A stretch of 64,000 bases of DNA, from assembly GCF_014695775.1 (NCBI RefSeq), contig NZ_JACJOX010000058.1:62001-126000 (forward strand). The letters run 5' to 3'. The stretch comes from Leptolyngbya sp. FACHB-60. Lineage in GTDB: Bacteria; Cyanobacteriota; Cyanobacteriia; Phormidesmidales; Phormidesmidaceae. This document shows, piece by piece, positions 61,031 to 64,000 of this stretch. A program made the position numbers and the translations under genes. Under the pieces are notes generated by a model. That model was not told the DNA's origin and searched no databases. It saw only the letters and a program-made list of their open reading frames with translations. Every line of letters begins with the position of its first letter. Positions within the stretch are counted from its first letter, which is position 1.

Positions 61031-63253
61031 CTATAGAACGCAGCGAATGGATGCCATGACTTGCTGGCGCAAAGGAACTGCCTGAAGTTGACTGGCTACC
61101 TGCTGGGCCCGATCGCCCTGCCCCATCTGGGCGTATTGCAGTGCGATCGCTTCTAGCAAACTGCCCCGATCGTCCTCTCTATCGATGACCGTGTAGCCCC
61201 CAACCCCTAAGCGATCAACCTGAGATTCTTCCCCAGGAATGGTCTGCGCCACTTGGAAGGCTTGCGCCAGGACGGGAAGCGCAGCCTCGACCTGCTGCAA
61301 ATCGCCATAGCGTTGAGCGATCGCCAGCAGGAGCTGAGCTCGGCTGCTGGGTTCTGTGAGTTCATTGACCATGGGCAGGGCCAGGTCAAGACGGTTTTGC
61401 TGCAACAGAGCCGTTGCACTGCGCTGCAAGCGTGCTGTGCGCACCTCTGAAGGAGGCGTAGCCTGGGCCAGCTGTAGGGCACCGACGTACTGCCTTGCCG
61501 CCATGAATACCTCAAAGGGTTGGTCAGTTGGCCCCCCAAAAGAGGGATCGGTGATCGAGCTATCCAACCCGCTGACCCGCTGCAAGAGTTCGCGGGTGGG
61601 GTCGGCTTGCCCTGTTTGGGCATAGACAACGGCAATGGCGGTGAGGGCACCGGGCTCGATCAGAGGGCTTTGCGTCATATCGTCGGGGAATTGGCGCTGA
61701 TAGGTGGCGACCAGATCGTCTACGCTTCCCAACGTTTGCTGGAGCAAATTGTTGGCCCAGGTGGTTTGACCGGCCTGATGGGCGGTCAGGGCGATCGCCG
61801 CTAACAGTCGAACCCGTAAGACGGGCCGACTGGCGAGGGGCAGCTGCTGGGCCCAGGCCGCCGCTTGGTCGTATTGCCCGGTGGCCGCGTAGGCGGTGGC
61901 GGCCTTGACCATTAGCTCATCCTGGGGGTCATAGTTGAGGGCCACAATCTGATCCCAGGATTGGCTAATCCAGTCAAACTGTTGGGTGTCGATCGCCAGT
62001 TGCAGCAGGTCTCCCAAGTAAAGGCTTTGTTCCCAGGGGTCGGCAACCGTTTGCAGAAAACTCAACCGGTCTGACAGCCACGCCTCGACCACATCCTGCT
62101 GCCCAGCCTGGCTGTAGGCCACCATCACCAATTTAATCGACTCCTGTTGAGAGCCCTTGAGCTGGGTTTGGGCCAGCTCAAGGGCTTCGTCGCGCTGCCC
62201 AAGCTCCAGATAGGCGTCAACCAAGGTTCTAAAGACAAACTCTGGATCTGGGAAGCCCGTAGCTGATTCAGCTTCGGCCCTGGCCTTGGCCATCATCTCA
62301 GCGGCCTGGGCGGGCTGGTTGGCGTTGTGGTAGGCGATCGCCACCTTCGTCAGGGCCCAAATGCGCTGGGTGATAGCGGGGATGGCTTGCGCTTCCGTCT
62401 CTGCCGCGCTCCAACTTTGAAAGGTAATTGACCCTTCCACTACCCCCCGCAGCGCGATCGACTGCAGCTCATACTCATCGGGCAAATCGGCGGCCATGGC
62501 TTTGGCCGGTCCGAAGTGGCCAATGTGGGCATAGGTGGTCGCCATGCGCTGCAAAATAGACAACTTCAGCCACTGCGAGGTGCCGGGCGGAATTTCCGTC
62601 GCCGCTCCACCCACCTGGCTCAGCAACACCAGTGCCGAGGTCGTGTCACCCATCAGCGCGTAGGTTTCGGCAATGTCGATCAGCGCACTGGCGGTAAAAT
62701 CGCTGCCCTGAATCAAGGTTGCTGCCTGCCGCGCCTGTTCCAGGGCTTCCCTAGCAAGTGGGGTTTCACGCTGCTCTAGCACGGTGTAGTAGCGGGCGAT
62801 CGCCGTGAGCGATCGCGTTTTAGCATAGCTGTGGCCCGAAGGCACCTGATTGGCCAGCGCCATAAACTGCCCTAGGATGGCCTGGAGCTGGGGCCGGCGC
62901 ACCTGCTGATCCCCCTGGGTCAAGCGCTGCCATCGCGTAGCCAGGTAGCCCTCGCGATGATCCAACAGCCACTGCTCTAGCAGATCTGCCTGAAGCCGTC
63001 CATTCCGAAGCTGCCCACCGATCGCCAAAGTCTCCTGTAGCGATTGCAGAGCCTGGTCGGTTTGAGCGTTTTCCAGGGCAGCCCGAGCCTGCTCCCCCGC
63101 TACGCCCAGCCGATTTTGCAGGGCGGCATCGGGGTTGCAAACCGCAGGAGCCGCCGCCTGCGCCCGCGCCACATAAACGGGGTTAATGGCGTTTTCTAGG
63201 GGAGCGATCGCTAGCACACTCAACAACAAAACCGACTGAATAGAGCGAATCAT
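61031..63253 (-). CDS. Secreted TPR-like repeat protein
   Basis: 740 aa with a signal peptide (MIRSIQSVLLLSVLAIAPL, mature part after ARAQA). The whole mature part is made of helical hairpins of TPR/Sel1 type, for example ALIDIAETYALMGDTTSALVLLSQV, ALTKVAIAYHNANQPAQAAEMMAKA, VKAATAYAATGQYDQAAAWAQQL, LEAIALQYAQMGQGDRAQQVASQL. No catalytic domain. Such proteins are periplasmic scaffolds in cyanobacteria. The best terminator in the region lies directly after it. Function unknown. Confidence 0.85.
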   Translation of the reverse strand: MIRSIQSVLLLSVLAIAPLENAINPVYVARAQAAAPAVCNPDAALQNRLGVAGEQARAALENAQTDQALQSLQETLAIGGQLRNGRLQADLLEQWLLDHREGYLATRWQRLTQGDQQVRRPQLQAILGQFMALANQVPSGHSYAKTRSLTAIARYYTVLEQRETPLAREALEQARQAATLIQGSDFTASALIDIAETYALMGDTTSALVLLSQVGGAATEIPPGTSQWLKLSILQRMATTYAHIGHFGPAKAMAADLPDEYELQSIALRGVVEGSITFQSWSAAETEAQAIPAITQRIWALTKVAIAYHNANQPAQAAEMMAKARAEAESATGFPDPEFVFRTLVDAYLELGQRDEALELAQTQLKGSQQESIKLVMVAYSQAGQQDVVEAWLSDRLSFLQTVADPWEQSLYLGDLLQLAIDTQQFDWISQSWDQIVALNYDPQDELMVKAATAYAATGQYDQAAAWAQQLPLASRPVLRVRLLAAIALTAHQAGQTTWANNLLQQTLGSVDDLVATYQRQFPDDMTQSPLIEPGALTAIAVVYAQTGQADPTRELLQRVSGLDSSITDPSFGGPTDQPFEVFMAARQYVGALQLAQATPPSEVRTARLQRSATALLQQNRLDLALPMVNELTEPSSRAQLLLAIAQRYGDLQQVEAALPVLAQAFQVAQTIPGEESQVDRLGVGGYTVIDREDDRGSLLEAIALQYAQMGQGDRAQQVASQLQAVPLRQQVMASIRCVL

Positions 63254-63328
63254 GGTGGCAAGAGAATGATTGGGTTAATAGAGAAGAGTGAGCGATCGCT
63301 AGGTCTGTTCAACTGCTCGCTAAAGGAT

Positions 63329-63645
63329 TTAGAGGCGTTCTACAGAAACCTCAGAGGCCAGCACCTCCCGCGTGCCATCGTCGGCATTTAGGGTAAAGCG
63401 CACCCGGCTAGCAGCAAACGCTGCTCGGTGAATGGCCATTTGCGCAGAGCTGACGCTGCCCGAGCACTGACTAAACTCTGCGCGCAGCAGGGTCGCTGGC
63501 CGAGGTCAGCAAACGGCAAAAAGCCGCAGCATTCCACACCGCAATCTTGCCCTAAGCCATACAGGGTAATGAGTTGAAATAGACGCTCGTTCAAAGTGGC
63601 ACTGCAAAGTGGCACTGCCGCCGCTAACGGAGGATCGGGCTGGTT
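63329..63645 (-). pseudogene. Frameshifted gene fragment, family unknown
   Basis: Read on the minus strand, one frame gives LNERLFQLITLYGLGQDCGVECCGFLPFADLG and, after a one-base slip near 63503, the other continues ATLLRAEFSQCSGSVSSAQMAIHRAAFAASRVRFTLNADDG and ends in SEVSVERL at 63329. Both halves look like real protein, so this is one broken reading frame. The 5' side stops at 63648, with a 13-base tandem (AAAGTGGCACTGC) near 63597-63622. The N-terminus is missing. I do not recognise the family. Confidence 0.6.
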
Positions 63646-63688
63646 TTATCGTTGTCTGCCCCTAGGCTGACCAACCCCGCAACTCAAA

Positions 63689-63820
63689 TTACAGGTCTAC
63701 CGCCCCCAAGCTTTTGAGAATGTCAATTTCGCTGGGAGAGAGACCCGTGATACCAGTGATATTCATCGCTTGGTAGAGGCGATCGGGGCGCAGCACGGCG
63801 AGGCATTCCCCAGTTTCCAC
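63689..63820 (-). pseudogene. C-terminal remnant of an NB-ARC/WD40- or pentapeptide-type protein
   Basis: The 43 residues VETGECLAVLRPDRLYQAMN and ITGITGLSPSEIDILKSLGAVDL match from memory the conserved tail found at the end of many cyanobacterial STAND/NB-ARC WD40 and pentapeptide proteins (ETG.C...L..DR.Y..MNITG.TGL...LK.LGA). A stop codon lies two codons upstream, so only the tail survives. Confidence 0.6.
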
Positions 63821-63899
63821 ATTTCACAGGCGATCGCGTCTAGTCTTCATCTGCTGTTGCTGCGATATAGGATGAGGCAGTTGTGAACAGGCAGAGTCT

Positions 63900-64000
63900 A
63901 TGTCGAGTCACAGGATTAATTGGATATTTGGTTTGCTGTGGTGGCTAGTGAGCATGGGCGCCATTTTTGTCGGTGGATTTGTGGCGCTATGTATCAGCTG
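63900..64000 (+). CDS. Start of a membrane protein, cut by window end
   Basis: ATG 63900 opens MSSHRINWIFGLLWWLVSMGAIFVGGFVALCIS with no stop before the window edge. It is one hydrophobic helix after a short polar start. There is no strong ribosome site. The protein cannot be identified from 33 residues. Confidence 0.5.
   Translation, partial: MSSHRINWIFGLLWWLVSMGAIFVGGFVALCIS

Noticed and set aside
1..64000. CRISPR arrays, tRNA or rRNA genes, complete insertion sequences
   Set aside because: No spaced direct-repeat array, no T-arm or rRNA core words and no transposase frame were found by reading both strands.

Overview
The window is a stretch of a filamentous-type cyanobacterial chromosome. 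The octamer GCGATCGC (HIP1) is scattered through coding DNA. Several genes are cyanobacterial hallmarks: a PAM68-like photosystem II factor, cyanophycinase, the Npun_F0494 family, pentapeptide, caspase-STAND and kinase-WD40 proteins, and a high-light HLR1 promoter element. Short palindromic intergenic repeats ending in GTAGGG/CCCTAC are typical of Leptolyngbya/Nodosilinea/Phormidium-like genomes. The genus is an inference.

Layout. 0-5.3 kb: 3' part of glyA, a MraY/WecA-type phosphosugar transferase, a family-39 glycosyltransferase, cinA. 5.4-10.4 kb: a 43-aa small protein, aroQ, miaE, a GNAT acetyltransferase, coaD, a DivIVA-like coiled-coil protein, ruvA, rpsO, pam68. 10.7-16.4 kb: five minus-strand genes of unknown function (a PilB-like protein without ATPase core, a large secreted protein, a lipoprotein, two membrane proteins). 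17-19.3 kb: an MlaE-type permease, a pentapeptide protein and a small thylakoid-type protein behind a strong HLR1 promoter. 19.4-25 kb: a hook-less SbcC and a caspase-STAND ATPase. 26-32.1 kb: methyltransferase, DUF456, RhtA-type exporter, TPM/zinc-ribbon protein, zinc-ribbon/kinase/WD40 protein. 32-39.7 kb: cyanophycinase, trmD, ispF, a BON-like protein, an orphan sugar-ABC permease, a frameshifted GAF-GGDEF gene, cobQ, Npun_F0494 family.

39.8-46.6 kb is the most interesting part. An NtcA-type box (GTA-N8-TAC) is followed by a leader carrying all the sequence blocks and the helices of a ykkC / guanidine-I riboswitch, then an overlapping intrinsic terminator. The leader precedes a type III glutamine synthetase-like ligase, a complete NitT/TauT-type ABC importer, a Rieske non-heme iron oxygenase and a protein of unknown function. 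The arrangement suggests a nitrogen-controlled, guanidine-induced import and breakdown route that uses gamma-glutamylation and/or Rieske oxidation in place of guanidine hydrolase or carboxylase. The Rieske protein also has Cys where the family has its bridging carboxylate.

46.7-64 kb: glgX, recF, a GSAGSILSI nonapeptide-repeat protein, ChaB, a minus-strand xdhA-xdhB-xdhC xanthine dehydrogenase set, a MESH1-like HD hydrolase, a class II aldolase/mtnA pair (methylthioadenosine salvage), a CHASE4 adenylate cyclase, a secreted TPR-like protein, two gene remnants, and the first codons of a membrane protein cut by the window edge. No tRNA, rRNA, CRISPR array or intact insertion sequence was seen.
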